Origin: DASWIP01 sp036397635
GTDB taxonomy: Bacteria; Actinomycetota; AC-67
Assembly (NCBI GenBank): GCA_036397635.1
Contig: DASWIP010000133.1
Location: forward strand, 3,600-67,599
Length of the DNA: 64,000 nucleotides
Direction of reading: 5' to 3'
Below the pieces are notes generated by a model, which made no database searches, had not been told where the DNA came from, and was given only the letters and a program-made list of their open reading frames with translations. Shown here piece by piece: positions 1 to 8,131 of this stretch. Each line of letters starts with the position of its first letter. Within the stretch, counting starts at the first letter, position 1. Position numbers and translations under genes: made by a program.

Positions 1-273
1 GCGCTTGATCGTGTCGAGCACCTTCTGCGGGCCGCCGTCGATCTTGAATGGGTTGGTTCGGGACGAGCCGAGGATGGTGCCACCGCGCGGCAGGATCCCC
101 CGGCAGCGCTCGACGTTCAGCTCCATCGTTGCGCCTTCGATCGCGCCGTGCCAGCCGTCGCGGAAGCCGACGAAGCCGCTGCCGTAGTGGACCTCTCCTT
201 TGCGAACGACGGCCCGGATCACCGCGTTGAGACCGGGGCAGTCGCCGCCGCCGGTGAGCACTCCTATCCGCAT
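1..273 (-). CDS. pfkA: 6-phosphofructokinase, N-terminal part (gene runs off window)
   Basis: The reverse strand from 273 to 1 is open and encodes 91 residues beginning MRIGVLTGGGDCPGLNAV, the glycine-rich nucleotide/phosphate-binding start of the phosphofructokinase family, followed by GFRDGW and an RGGTILGSSRTNP segment. The family phosphorylates fructose 6-phosphate in glycolysis, using ATP or, in some actinobacterial forms, pyrophosphate. The phosphate donor cannot be decided from this fragment. The start is supported by an AGGAG about 7 bases upstream. The gene is cut by the window edge, so the catalytic and C-terminal parts are not visible. No metabolic link to the downstream sulfur genes is apparent. 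Confidence 0.9.
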   Translation of the reverse strand, partial: MRIGVLTGGGDCPGLNAVIRAVVRKGEVHYGSGFVGFRDGWHGAIEGATMELNVERCRGILPRGGTILGSSRTNPFKIDGGPQKVLDTIKR

Positions 274-507
274 CTCGGACTCCTTCCTGGTTCCAGACGT
301 CATTCCTATCGCGGCGAGCAGCGCGCCGACAAGGTCAGGGTCGGCACGCCTCGACGATCGCGGCCATGTCGCCTGGATGAGGGACGTATCGTGATGGAAC
401 CGACATCCATAGCACCACTACCTAGTCCCTAGCCCTCATATCGGGACGGTTCCCTACCCAAGCGAGCATTCTGCGCCGATGATGCAAGCAGGATCTAGGG
501 AGACGGG
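274..507. other. Intergenic region, divergent promoters expected
   Basis: This 234-base gap separates the pfkA fragment (reverse) from the sensor kinase (forward). I see no convincing gene. Short open frames here overlap pfkA or have no ribosome-binding site. The stretch around 410-450 is less GC-rich and probably holds one or both promoters, but no clear hexamer pair was identified. Confidence 0.5.
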
Positions 508-1782
508 TTGCCGCGGAGAGTGCGATTGGCCCCACTGGACAAGACGCTCGCGATGGAGCGCCATGTGTCGTACCTGCGCGCCGTCGTCATCGGGTTCAAT
601 ATCGCGGCCTTCTTCCTGTTCCTCGGCGTGGATTCTCCGCGCGCGCCGCTCGCGCTCACCGTCGTCGGGGTCGCCGGCGCGTACGGTGTCTGGAGCCTGC
701 TCGCCCGACCGTACGAGCGATACCCGCTGCTTCGGTTCGGCGCCGCGACCCTGACCGTCGACGTGCTGCTCATCACGCTCTGGGTGCTGGGCACTGGCGG
801 CCCCGCGAGCGAGTTCTGGGTGATCTACTTCGTCTCGATCGTCTCGGTCGCCATGCGATACGACGTCGGGCAGACGCTGATCGCCGCCGTCGGCGAGGCA
901 GCGGCCTACTCGATCGCCATGGCGTTCGACGGCGGTCTCGCGGACATCGGGACGGCGGTGCGTCCCGTCTACGTCCTGATCGTGGGGCTGGCCGCCGGGC
1001 TGCTCGCGCGCCAGGAGCGGATCACCGATCAGGAGCGCGTCGTTGCGGACAGGATCGCGTCGGAACGCGAGACGATGTTGCACCGTGAGCGCGAGCTCGT
1101 CGACCAGCTCCGGGAGCTGGACACGCTCAAGACCGCGTTCGTGGCCAACGCCGCGCATGAGCTGCGCACGCCGCTGACCACGCTTTCCGGTCTCGCGGCG
1201 ACACTCGCCACTCGGTGGGCCGATCTCGACGCGGACGAATTGGCGTGGGCGCTGGGATCGATGCGCCGGCAGGGTGAGCGCGCTCGCGTGCTGATCGACA
1301 ACCTGCTGGACCTATCCGCGATCGAACGAGGGAAGATGATGGTGGCGCTCGCACCCGTCTCGCTCGCCTCCGTCGTGCGAAGCGCGCTCGAATCGGCGCC
1401 GCCGCCCGCGGACAAACAGATCAAGATCGAGGTCGGTGACGCGCGTGCGATCGCCGACCCGAACCGGCTCGAGCAGGTGCTGACGAACCTGCTCGTCAAC
1501 GCGTACCGGTACGGAGGCTCGTGCATCGAGTTTCGCGCGGCGGCGGATCGCGCGACGATCGTTCTCACCATCACCGACGACGGCACCGGCCTGCCGCCCG
1601 ACGTCACCGCGCATCTGTTCGAGCCGTTCGCGCGCGGAGAAAACGTCGGCGAACGGACGGGATCCGGCTTGGGCCTCGCGATCAGCCGCCGCCTGGTCGA
1701 AGCCTTCGGCGGCGAGATGTGGTACGAGCAGGCCGTCCCACACGGCAGCTCGTTCAGCGTGAGGCTGCGCGCGGCGTCCTAG
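508..1782 (+). CDS. Membrane-bound sensor histidine kinase
   Basis: The 424-residue protein has about 150 N-terminal residues rich in hydrophobic segments (five or six likely membrane spans) and a short coiled linker. A HisKA dimerisation domain follows with the H-box HELRTPLT near residue 215, then a HATPase_c domain with an N-box (NLLVNAYRYG), DDGTGLP and the G2 box GSGLGLAI. It should autophosphorylate on the H-box histidine and pass phosphate to a response regulator, but no regulator gene is adjacent, so it looks like an orphan. The chosen TTG start at 508 has AGGGAGA five bases upstream. GTG 520 and ATG 553 are alternatives. There is no recognisable extracytoplasmic sensor domain, so the signal is probably sensed in or near the membrane. 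Confidence 0.85.
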   Translation: MPRRVRLAPLDKTLAMERHVSYLRAVVIGFNIAAFFLFLGVDSPRAPLALTVVGVAGAYGVWSLLARPYERYPLLRFGAATLTVDVLLITLWVLGTGGPASEFWVIYFVSIVSVAMRYDVGQTLIAAVGEAAAYSIAMAFDGGLADIGTAVRPVYVLIVGLAAGLLARQERITDQERVVADRIASERETMLHRERELVDQLRELDTLKTAFVANAAHELRTPLTTLSGLAATLATRWADLDADELAWALGSMRRQGERARVLIDNLLDLSAIERGKMMVALAPVSLASVVRSALESAPPPADKQIKIEVGDARAIADPNRLEQVLTNLLVNAYRYGGSCIEFRAAADRATIVLTITDDGTGLPPDVTAHLFEPFARGENVGERTGSGLGLAISRRLVEAFGGEMWYEQAVPHGSSFSVRLRAAS

Positions 1783-1912
1783 CCAACATCCTCGTTCCCT
1801 TTTCACCCGAAGGTCCGATAGGTGCATCCCTGCTTCCGCGTGAGATGTCATCCGGCGTGGTAACGAGATACCGACCGGGTTCCTGATCCGGCATACATCC
1901 AGGGGGAGACGC

Positions 1913-2131
1913 ATGACCGCATCGCGGGGTCCGCTGATCGCACAGCGCTGCCCGGTTCCGCTCGACCCCGAAGAGGAACGTCATCTCCGCGAGCAGCTCG
2001 CGCGCCTGCGCGCCGACATCGAAGTCGCCGGCGGCCTGTTCGGATGGATCGAGACCCGGCTCGAGGACTGGCTGTTCGAGGCCGAGGTCGACTCGCCTGC
2101 TCCTCATCCGATGCGAGCACGCCGCACCTGA
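1913..2131 (+). CDS. Small hypothetical protein (72 aa)
   Basis: A 72-residue protein beginning MTASRGPLIAQRCP, with a helical acidic/basic centre (EEERHLREQLARLRADIE) suggesting a short amphipathic or coiled-coil helix. The start is supported by AGGGGGAG about five bases upstream. It is not membrane-spanning and has one cysteine near the N terminus. I recognise no family. It sits between the sensor kinase and the NfeD/flotillin pair with about 130 and 100 bases of space on either side, so it is probably transcribed alone. The good ribosome-binding site is the main reason to call it real. Confidence 0.5.
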   Translation: MTASRGPLIAQRCPVPLDPEEERHLREQLARLRADIEVAGGLFGWIETRLEDWLFEAEVDSPAPHPMRARRT

Positions 2132-2230
2132 CGCGCGCGGCGGAGCAGACCGTGTCACGCAGATCTTTGCCGGCGGGCGAAACCGCTTTGGTATGATCGC
2201 GCGGCTGCGGGATAGCGGAAGGGGGGACCG

Positions 2231-2749
2231 GTGACGCTCGAGGCGGCGTATTGGATCGCGCTGGGAGCAGGCCTCGGCTTCCTCGTGCTCGCCCTGCTGC
2301 TCGGCGACGTCTTCGACCTCTTCGATATCGAACTCGGCGGCAGCGACCTCGCTGCCGGACCCATCTTCTTCGCCACCGTCGCTGCGTTCGGCGCCGGCGG
2401 GCTTCTGGGCATCAAGGCCTTCGAGTTCGGGACCGGCGGCTCGATCTATGTCGGGCTCGGGACGGGTCTCTCGATGGGCGCTCTCACAGGCCTGCTTTTC
2501 TCCGCGCTGCGCCGCCAGGAGGCCGGCGACGGCTTCGAGCTGGCGAAGCTGATCGGCGCGCGCGGGCGCTGCTCGGTTGCGATCCATCCCGGACAGGTCG
2601 GCCGTGTCATCGTCCCATACGGCGGGATGAGCCGGTCGCTGTCCGCGCGCAGCTCCGATGAGATTGCCGTGGGTGACGAGGTCGTGGTGAAGGACGTGGT
2701 TGGGAACACCATCACCGTGTCGCGCGCCGACGCGACATCCAACGCCTAG
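2231..2749 (+). CDS. NfeD-like membrane protein
   Basis: The 172-residue protein has three hydrophobic segments in its first ~95 residues, rich in Gly and Ala. A C-terminal region of about 70 residues (ARGRCSVAIHPGQVGRVIV through GDEVVVKDVVGNTITVSRA) has the beta-rich look of an NfeD/OB-fold domain. NfeD-like proteins are typically encoded next to flotillin/SPFH genes and help organise membrane microdomains. Here the gene ends nine bases before a flotillin gene, which supports the call. It starts at GTG 2231 just after a GGAAGGGGGGA stretch. Divergence is high enough that a related DUF family is also possible. Confidence 0.65.
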   Translation: MTLEAAYWIALGAGLGFLVLALLLGDVFDLFDIELGGSDLAAGPIFFATVAAFGAGGLLGIKAFEFGTGGSIYVGLGTGLSMGALTGLLFSALRRQEAGDGFELAKLIGARGRCSVAIHPGQVGRVIVPYGGMSRSLSARSSDEIAVGDEVVVKDVVGNTITVSRADATSNA

Positions 2750-2758
2750 GAGGGCATC

Positions 2759-4189
2759 GTGCAAGACTCCACGTTCTCGCTGCCGATCATCATCGTGTCG
2801 CTGATCGCGCTCGGCATGGTCGTGATCGCCTTCGCCGCGAGCCGCTACAAGGTCGCGAAGCCCAACGAAGCCTTGATCATCGCCGGCAAGAAGAACGCGC
2901 CGGGCGGGATCAAGGTGGTCGTCGGCGGCGGCGCCATCGTGTATCCGTTGGTCAACGTGGCCAAGACGCTGTCGCTCGAGGTCCGCTCGATCCCGGTCGG
3001 GCTGGAGGGCGCGGTCACGATGCAGGGTGTGCCGGTCTCGGTCGAAGGCATCGTCAACGTCAAGATCGCCGACGATGAGGACGCCTTGCGCCAGGCCGCG
3101 CAGCGGTTCCTCGATACGCAGATGGGCATCGCGGAGATCGTCCGCAACGTGATGGAAGGATCGCTGCGGACCATCATCGGCCAGCTTTCCGTCGAGCAGC
3201 TCATCCGCGACCGCGAAGTGTTCGCCGCGCGCGTGCAGGAGGTCGCCAACGGCGACCTCGACGGCACCGGGTTGGCGATCGACGTGTTCACGATCCAGTC
3301 GATCACCGACTCCGAGCAGTACATCGTGAACCTCGGGCGCAAGGCGGCTGCGATGGTCAAACGCGATGCCGAGATAGCCGAGGCGGAGGCGATGCGCGAG
3401 GCACGCCAGCAACAGGAGATCGCCAAGCAGCAGGTCATCGACGCCGAGAAGGTCACCCAGCTCAAGGAGCAGTCCGTCCGCCAGGAGATCGCGACCGCGC
3501 AGGCGCGCGCCGACCAGGCGCATCCGTTGTCCGAAGCCGAGGCACGCAAGGAGGTCGTGCTGACGGAAACGGAGGTCGCCGAGCTGGTCGCGAAGCGGCG
3601 GGACAAGGAGCTGGACGCCGAGATCCGCCGCACCGCCGACGCGCAGCGGTACGCGGCCGAGCAGGGCGCGGAGGCGAAGCGCTACTCCTCGGTCGCCGAA
3701 GCCGAAGCACGCGCAGCATCCGCGCGCGTGGAAGCCGAAGCCGCGCGCGACCGCCGGCTGCTCGAGGCCGAAGCCGAGAAGGCGAACCTGGAGGCCGTCG
3801 CGGCCGGTCACGCCTACGAGGAACGCGAAGTGGGCCAGGCGAAGGCCGACGCGACGCTGGCGACCGGGGAGGCCGAGGCTGAGGCGATGCGCAAGAAGGC
3901 CGAGGCGTACAAGCAGTACGAGGCGGCCGCGGTGCTCGAGCTGCTCGTTTCGCGGCTGCCGGAGGTCGCGCGCGCGATCGCCGAGCCGATCGGCAAGGTG
4001 GACTCGATCACGATCATCGACACCGAGGGCGCGAGCAAGCTGACCAAGACCACGGCGAACACGATCACCCAGCTCGACTCGGTGTTCCGGTCGTTCACCG
4101 GCGCGGGGCTGACCGACCTGATAGGACGCGTGCTCGGCGGCAACGGGGCGGGGCAGGCCAAGGGGGACGAACCCCCGGCCACGTCCTGA
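2759..4189 (+). CDS. floT: Flotillin-family (SPFH/band 7) protein
   Basis: The 476-residue protein has one N-terminal membrane segment (about residues 8-27), then an SPFH domain starting near KVAKPNEALIIAGKKN. A long Ala/Glu-rich coiled coil (residues ~205-375) with the flotillin-like repeats AEAEA and EAARDRR follows, and the tail is short and Gly-rich. Flotillins oligomerise on the inner face of the cytoplasmic membrane and scaffold lipid microdomains. It starts at GTG 2759 with AGGAGG six bases upstream and follows the NfeD-like gene, the usual two-gene operon. It converges with the reverse-strand gene at 4201 only 11 bases away. Confidence 0.9.
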   Translation: MQDSTFSLPIIIVSLIALGMVVIAFAASRYKVAKPNEALIIAGKKNAPGGIKVVVGGGAIVYPLVNVAKTLSLEVRSIPVGLEGAVTMQGVPVSVEGIVNVKIADDEDALRQAAQRFLDTQMGIAEIVRNVMEGSLRTIIGQLSVEQLIRDREVFAARVQEVANGDLDGTGLAIDVFTIQSITDSEQYIVNLGRKAAAMVKRDAEIAEAEAMREARQQQEIAKQQVIDAEKVTQLKEQSVRQEIATAQARADQAHPLSEAEARKEVVLTETEVAELVAKRRDKELDAEIRRTADAQRYAAEQGAEAKRYSSVAEAEARAASARVEAEAARDRRLLEAEAEKANLEAVAAGHAYEEREVGQAKADATLATGEAEAEAMRKKAEAYKQYEAAAVLELLVSRLPEVARAIAEPIGKVDSITIIDTEGASKLTKTTANTITQLDSVFRSFTGAGLTDLIGRVLGGNGAGQAKGDEPPATS

Positions 4190-4200
4190 CGCGCACGTTC

Positions 4201-5004
4201 CTAGATCAGCGACGAGAACGCATCGTGGAGCGAGGCGATCGCCTCGCTCACGGCTGCCTTGCGCGCGGTCGAGGTCCCCTCGGGCCAGCCGCCTCCGTCC
4301 TTGGAGAACTTGCCGAGCGCCTCGGTGATGGCAGCTCGTTCAGCCTCGCTGATGACGAAAGCGCGGACGCCCCAGGCCGCGAGCTCCTTTGCACGCGCGT
4401 GCTCCTTCCGATCGAGACGCTGGGCGCGATCGACCTCCGCGACCTCCTCGACCGAACGTTCGCGCAACATCGCCTCCCATGTGCCGAAGCTGTCCACCAT
4501 GCGGTTCCCCGTCCGGCGCCGGCCGGCGGATCGCGCCAGCGTTCGGGCGTCGATCACGGCTGGGTCAGGCGCGAGGTCCGTCGAAGGTGGGAGCAGCTCG
4601 CCGGCGGGTACCTGCGGGCAAACCCCGAACAGGAGCTCGTCGTGGAACGCACGCACCGCCCCAGGATCCCCGACGGTCTCGGCGCGTGCAGCCAGCCGGT
4701 GGTCCACGACGAAGATCCGGTACACCTCGTCGAGATTGGAGATCCGGCCCATCCATCGATGCCCGTCGATGATGGCGTACGTCCGGGCGAAGAGCCGTTG
4801 CGCGAGGGCATCCGATCCGAGCCGGCGCGCGGTCTCGCGAGACAGCGCAGCGCCGTGCATGGCGACCAGATGTGCGACCGAGCCGAGCGCGTCCTCGTAC
4901 GCGACTCCGTGGGCAGTTCCCACCGCGGCGAACGCGTCACCGATGGCGGCCTCGCGCTCGGCTCGCGCGCGGCTCGCGAAGGCGGCCGCGTCGGTACCGG
5001 TCAT
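4201..5004 (-). CDS. Hypothetical cytoplasmic protein (267 aa)
   Basis: A 267-residue, mostly helical, soluble-looking protein with no signal peptide or membrane segment. It is Ala/Arg/Glu-rich and has no metal-binding motif that I recognise. The start at 5004 (MTGTDAAAFASRAR) overlaps the stop of the upstream 76-residue gene as ATGA, so the two are translationally coupled. A longer start at 5040 would lie inside the upstream gene and is less likely. No family is recognised. The segments AIIDGHRWMGRISNLDEVYR and GTWEAMLRERSVEEV may be useful for profile searches. Its function is unknown. Confidence 0.6.
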   Translation of the reverse strand: MTGTDAAAFASRARAEREAAIGDAFAAVGTAHGVAYEDALGSVAHLVAMHGAALSRETARRLGSDALAQRLFARTYAIIDGHRWMGRISNLDEVYRIFVVDHRLAARAETVGDPGAVRAFHDELLFGVCPQVPAGELLPPSTDLAPDPAVIDARTLARSAGRRRTGNRMVDSFGTWEAMLRERSVEEVAEVDRAQRLDRKEHARAKELAAWGVRAFVISEAERAAITEALGKFSKDGGGWPEGTSTARKAAVSEAIASLHDAFSSLI

Positions 5005-5234
5005 CAGCCGTTCGTTTCGGGGGCGGGATCGATCTTCCATCGCCGGTAGAGCGCCGCCCGGGTCACGATCACGGCGTCTCCCACCTTGAGGCCCGGGGCG
5101 ACGAGGTCGGTTCGAAGGCGGGAGCGCTCGATCCTATCGTCGGGGAACCGAACGGCCACCGCGACGGTGTGCGCGGCTCCTTCGGATCCCGGCTCCAGCT
5201 CGACGAGGACTCCGTGCTCGGGTTCGCTTCTCAT
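5004..5234 (-). CDS. Small hypothetical protein (76 aa)
   Basis: A 76-residue beta-rich protein starting MRSEPEHGVLVELEPG, with the hydrophobic stretch VGDAVIVTRAALYRRW toward the C terminus. An AGGAGG lies eight bases before the ATG. It is the first gene of a two-gene reverse-strand unit with the 267-residue protein, overlapping it by one base. It has no signal peptide or cysteines and no family is recognised. The coupling suggests it works with its neighbour. Confidence 0.55.
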   Translation of the reverse strand: MRSEPEHGVLVELEPGSEGAAHTVAVAVRFPDDRIERSRLRTDLVAPGLKVGDAVIVTRAALYRRWKIDPAPETNG

Positions 5235-5317
5235 CGGATGGCCCTCCTCGGATCGTTGCGATCCCGTCTCATCGCGGGCGGTCGCATTAGCATGAACTCG
5301 ATCCGTGAGATGGGGAG

Positions 5318-5647
5318 GTGATCGGACTGGCAACCGCGATCGTGGTGGCGGATGACTTGTTGATGCGGGCCCGCCTTGAATCCGCGGCCGCGTCGGCCGG
5401 TTTCGACGTGGCCGCGCGCGCGGTGGCGGCGCAGCCGGACGAGCCCCCGGCGATCGTGCTCGCCGACCTCGACGGGCCGAGAACGCTGGACACGGTCCGA
5501 TCGCTGCTCGAACGGTTCGACGCTCTGCGCGTCGTGGGTTTCTGCTCGCACGTGGATCGCGAGCGGTGGCAGGCCGCGGAGTCCATCGGCGTCGAGGTTC
5601 ATCCGCGCGGGGCATCGACCAAGGCGGAGGACATCATCCGAGCCTAA
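5318..5647 (+). CDS. Stand-alone receiver-like protein
   Basis: A 109-residue protein resembling a degenerate CheY-type receiver: an initial beta strand and acidic turn (AIVVADDLLMRARLES), a second strand ending in LADLDGP and a third strand VVGFCS, followed by DRERWQAAESIG. It shares this architecture and several identical stretches (GF.S..DR.RW.AA and RGA) with the N-terminal half of the reverse-strand gene at 5671-6342, so the two are paralogues. GTG 5318 follows GGGGAG with very short spacing, so a slightly later start is possible. Without a cognate kinase or output domain its role is unknown. It may be a pseudo-receiver. Confidence 0.55.
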   Translation: MIGLATAIVVADDLLMRARLESAAASAGFDVAARAVAAQPDEPPAIVLADLDGPRTLDTVRSLLERFDALRVVGFCSHVDRERWQAAESIGVEVHPRGASTKAEDIIRA

Positions 5648-5670
5648 TCGGTCGCCTGGGACCATGACGG

Positions 5671-6342
5671 TCATCCGTACTCCAGGTAGACGATCCCGCC
5701 CTCGACCACGACCTGGTACGACGCTATCTCCTCGTCCGAAGGCCCGCGCCTGCGTTCGCCCGTCCTGACGTCGAACTGGCTCCCGTGGAGCGGACACGTG
5801 ACCACGCCGTCGTGGAGCTCACCCTCGGACAGCGCAGCACCGGCATGCGGGCAGACATCGCCCACGGCGTAGAGCTGTTTGCCGACGTGATACACAGCCA
5901 CGGGGCCGACCGGCGTCTCCGGCGCGCGGTGCACGAGCCCGAGCCGGCCGGCCGTGTCGGCCGCTTCCATCAATCGGAGGCGACGGCGCCGCTGCGGGCC
6001 CTCCCAGGTTCGCAGGCGCTCCATCACTTGCGCAGAGATCGCGCCGCGGGTCGAGACCAGATCGTAGCCGCGAACCGCGGCAGCCTCCCAGCGGGCTCGG
6101 TCGGGCGTCGACACGAACCCGGCGATCAGCGCGCGCGGCCAGCGTCGCCGCAGGAGCTCGGGCGCCTCGAGCGAGCGCTCGAGGTCCAGATCGATCACGA
6201 CCGCCGCCGGCTCGATCCCCGCGGGCACGTCCTCGACCCTAGCCGCCGACACGATCTCGCCACCGTCGGTTCGCACGCGGCCTTCGATGCGAGAACGGAC
6301 GACATCGTTCGGTGTGACGACGACGATCGTTGGTTCGCTCAT
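5671..6342 (-). CDS. Receiver-like domain fused to Rieske [2Fe-2S] domain
   Basis: The 223-residue protein has an N-terminal receiver-like half (about residues 1-115, starting MSEPTIVVVTPNDVVRSRIE) and a C-terminal Rieske ferredoxin domain (about 120-223). The Rieske domain shows the cluster-binding boxes CPHAG and CPLHGSQF and the usual ending GGIVYLEYG. Rieske domains of this bacterial ferredoxin type are soluble electron carriers or redox sensors. The receiver-like half lacks a clear phosphorylatable Asp/Lys set, so the protein may couple redox state to protein interaction. It is divergent from the first ABC operon and convergent with its paralogue at 5318. Confidence 0.75.
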   Translation of the reverse strand: MSEPTIVVVTPNDVVRSRIEGRVRTDGGEIVSAARVEDVPAGIEPAAVVIDLDLERSLEAPELLRRRWPRALIAGFVSTPDRARWEAAAVRGYDLVSTRGAISAQVMERLRTWEGPQRRRRLRLMEAADTAGRLGLVHRAPETPVGPVAVYHVGKQLYAVGDVCPHAGAALSEGELHDGVVTCPLHGSQFDVRTGERRRGPSDEEIASYQVVVEGGIVYLEYG

Positions 6343-6592
6343 GCCAGGGATCCCTCGCCGGGGATGGTAACGGGCAGTCGGACCCGGCAGCGGCGGTCGT
6401 CCTCGGTGGTCCCTGCCACTCGGCCGACACGGCGTCTCGAGGGTGACGGCCCCATATCATTCGCATATTAGCATACCAGAATGCACTACTCATATAGTGT
6501 AAACAGTGATATATTGCCACACCCAGATGGGTTGCTGACGTCCGATCGCCGGAAGGTTCCGGAGATGCCGACAGTTCACCGTAGCTTCCCCA

Positions 6593-6621
6593 TTGACCCA
6601 CGGAAGGGGCGAACCTACATT
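6593..6621 (+). promoter_or_regulatory. Predicted promoter of ABC operon
   Basis: TTGACC at 6593-6598, a 17-base spacer and TACATT at 6616-6621 give a sigma-70-like promoter whose start would fall near 6628. The same -35 hexamer TTGACC occurs in front of tusA at 31918. The prediction is from sequence only. Confidence 0.5.
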
Positions 6622-6634
6622 AGCCCTCGCATAG

Positions 6635-6650
6635 ATGCACATACGTGCAT
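6635..6650. promoter_or_regulatory. Palindromic operator candidate
   Basis: ATGCAC and GTGCAT form perfect six-base arms around ATAC, just downstream of the predicted transcription start. This is a typical position for a repressor site. It overlaps the most upstream possible start codon (GTG 6645), which favours the later GTG 6669 as the true translation start. Confidence 0.45.
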
Positions 6651-6668
6651 AAGGGAGCCAACATAGCG

Positions 6669-8123
6669 GTGGCCGGGAGCCCGGGAACGAAGCAGTCCAT
6701 GGGGGTAACGGGCGTGGCCCTCCTCATGGCCCTGGTCGCGTGCGCCCCCCGATTCGACATCGCTCAGGTGCAGCCCGAAGGGGGCCTGGTCGGGCAGTCA
6801 CAGCCCCGAACCGACACGGTTCCCTCCGGCGCTCCCACCGCGGTTCTGCCGACGAACCCGGGGGGTACAGGGGGTCCGGCCTCCACAGGCGTCGCCGTGC
6901 CGCCGGTCTCTACCGGCAAGGGCGCCAGGGTAACCGGGGGAGTCATCAAGGTCGGCGGGCTGTTCCCCCTCTCCGGCGGCCTCAGCTCGCTCGGCAAGCC
7001 CGCGTACGAGGGCGCGCAAGCGTATTTCAACTGGATCAACGATCACGGCGGGGTGCGGGGAAAGAAGATCCAGTTCATCACGTGTGACGACCAGGCCGAC
7101 GACACGCGCTCGACCACGTGCGCGAAGCGGCTGGTCGAGCAGGACGGTGTCTTCGTCATGGGACCGTCGTTCACGCCGTTCTCACTGACGGTGATCGGTC
7201 AGCTCGAGAAGGCCGGCGTCCCGTGGGTCGGGTTCGACGGCATCAATGTCGAAGGGTTCGATGCCTCGAACGTGGTCACGGTCGGCGCGCCGATCGAGAC
7301 CATGGCGCACGCGTTGCTGCCCTACTGGCACGACAAGATCGAGCGCAAGACCGGGAAGGCCCCAAGCAAGATCGGTGCGGTCGTACTCGATTCGGCGCCG
7401 GCGAAGACGTACGTGAACGAAGCGAACGCGGTGATCTGCCCGAAGCTGGGCTGTGAGATCGTCCCCCGGAGCGGCGACCGTGTCGGAGAGGAAGTCACGT
7501 ATACCACGCTCGACTACGGTTCGATCTGCCGCAATATGCAGAACCGGCGTGTGGACGCGGTGTGGATCGTCACCGACCCCGCGTCGGCGATCAAGCTGCT
7601 CGTCGCGTGTCAGGGGATCGGGTACAAGCCTCCGGCCGGTTTCCTCGGCCAGCACGGCATCTACATGGACATCACCCTCGAGCAGTCGGGGCCGTTCGCC
7701 GATGGGATCTACGCCAACGGCGCGGTGCTCCCCGAGGATGTCGAGGGTGCCGCCACCCGCGAGATGAAGAAAGTCATCACGACCTATTACCCCGAGGCCA
7801 GTTTCGGCTACTTCACGCAGCTCTCCTACGCGAGCGCGCAGATGACCGTCGACCTGATCGACGACATCCTCGCCGCTGGTGCCGACCTCACCCGCACGGC
7901 CATCATCGCCGCGGCGCGCGCGCGCGGGTCCTATAGCTGCAACGGGTTGTGCAAGAGCGTTTCGCTCGCGCCGCCGGCGAGCCGCAGCGGCGGGAACCAC
8001 AACATCTGGATCGTCCGATCCGACTACTCATCCGGCAAGGGACGCTGGGTATACGAAGCCGGTCCGATCGATGCCTTCCGCGTTCGGACCTGGCCCTGTC
8101 CGGGCAAGCCGAGGCCCTGCTAG
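6669..8123 (+). CDS. ABC transporter substrate-binding lipoprotein (branched-chain amino acid/amide type)
   Basis: The protein has about 484 residues, with a lipoprotein signal peptide ending in the lipobox LVAC (Cys 25 from GTG 6669) and a Pro/Thr/Gly-rich linker containing VPPVSTGKG. A type-1 periplasmic-binding fold then starts at GGVIKVGGLFPLSGGLSSLG. This fold binds amino acids, amides, urea or other small solutes outside the membrane and delivers them to LivHM-type permeases. The next three genes encode exactly those partners with tiny gaps, so this is the first gene of a transport operon. The ligand cannot be read from the sequence. Context with organosulfur genes is suggestive only. 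Confidence 0.85.
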   Translation: MAGSPGTKQSMGVTGVALLMALVACAPRFDIAQVQPEGGLVGQSQPRTDTVPSGAPTAVLPTNPGGTGGPASTGVAVPPVSTGKGARVTGGVIKVGGLFPLSGGLSSLGKPAYEGAQAYFNWINDHGGVRGKKIQFITCDDQADDTRSTTCAKRLVEQDGVFVMGPSFTPFSLTVIGQLEKAGVPWVGFDGINVEGFDASNVVTVGAPIETMAHALLPYWHDKIERKTGKAPSKIGAVVLDSAPAKTYVNEANAVICPKLGCEIVPRSGDRVGEEVTYTTLDYGSICRNMQNRRVDAVWIVTDPASAIKLLVACQGIGYKPPAGFLGQHGIYMDITLEQSGPFADGIYANGAVLPEDVEGAATREMKKVITTYYPEASFGYFTQLSYASAQMTVDLIDDILAAGADLTRTAIIAAARARGSYSCNGLCKSVSLAPPASRSGGNHNIWIVRSDYSSGKGRWVYEAGPIDAFRVRTWPCPGKPRPC

Positions 8124-8131
8124 GAGCCATC

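Larger units (their letters stand above)
6343..6668. promoter_or_regulatory. Divergent regulatory region before first ABC transport operon
   Basis: This 326-base gap is strikingly AT-rich at 6453-6520 and 6615-6660 compared with the surrounding genome. The first block contains ATTCGCAT at 6459-6466, which is the reverse complement of ATGCGAAT at 24956. The second block contains a forward promoter and a palindrome described separately. No gene is supported in the gap. Confidence 0.55.

Noticed and set aside
1754..3811. 685-codon reverse-strand open frame opposite NfeD and flotillin
   Set aside because: It is antisense to two well-supported genes, encodes a low-complexity Arg/Asp/His/Leu-rich product, and is a typical artefact of high-GC third positions.
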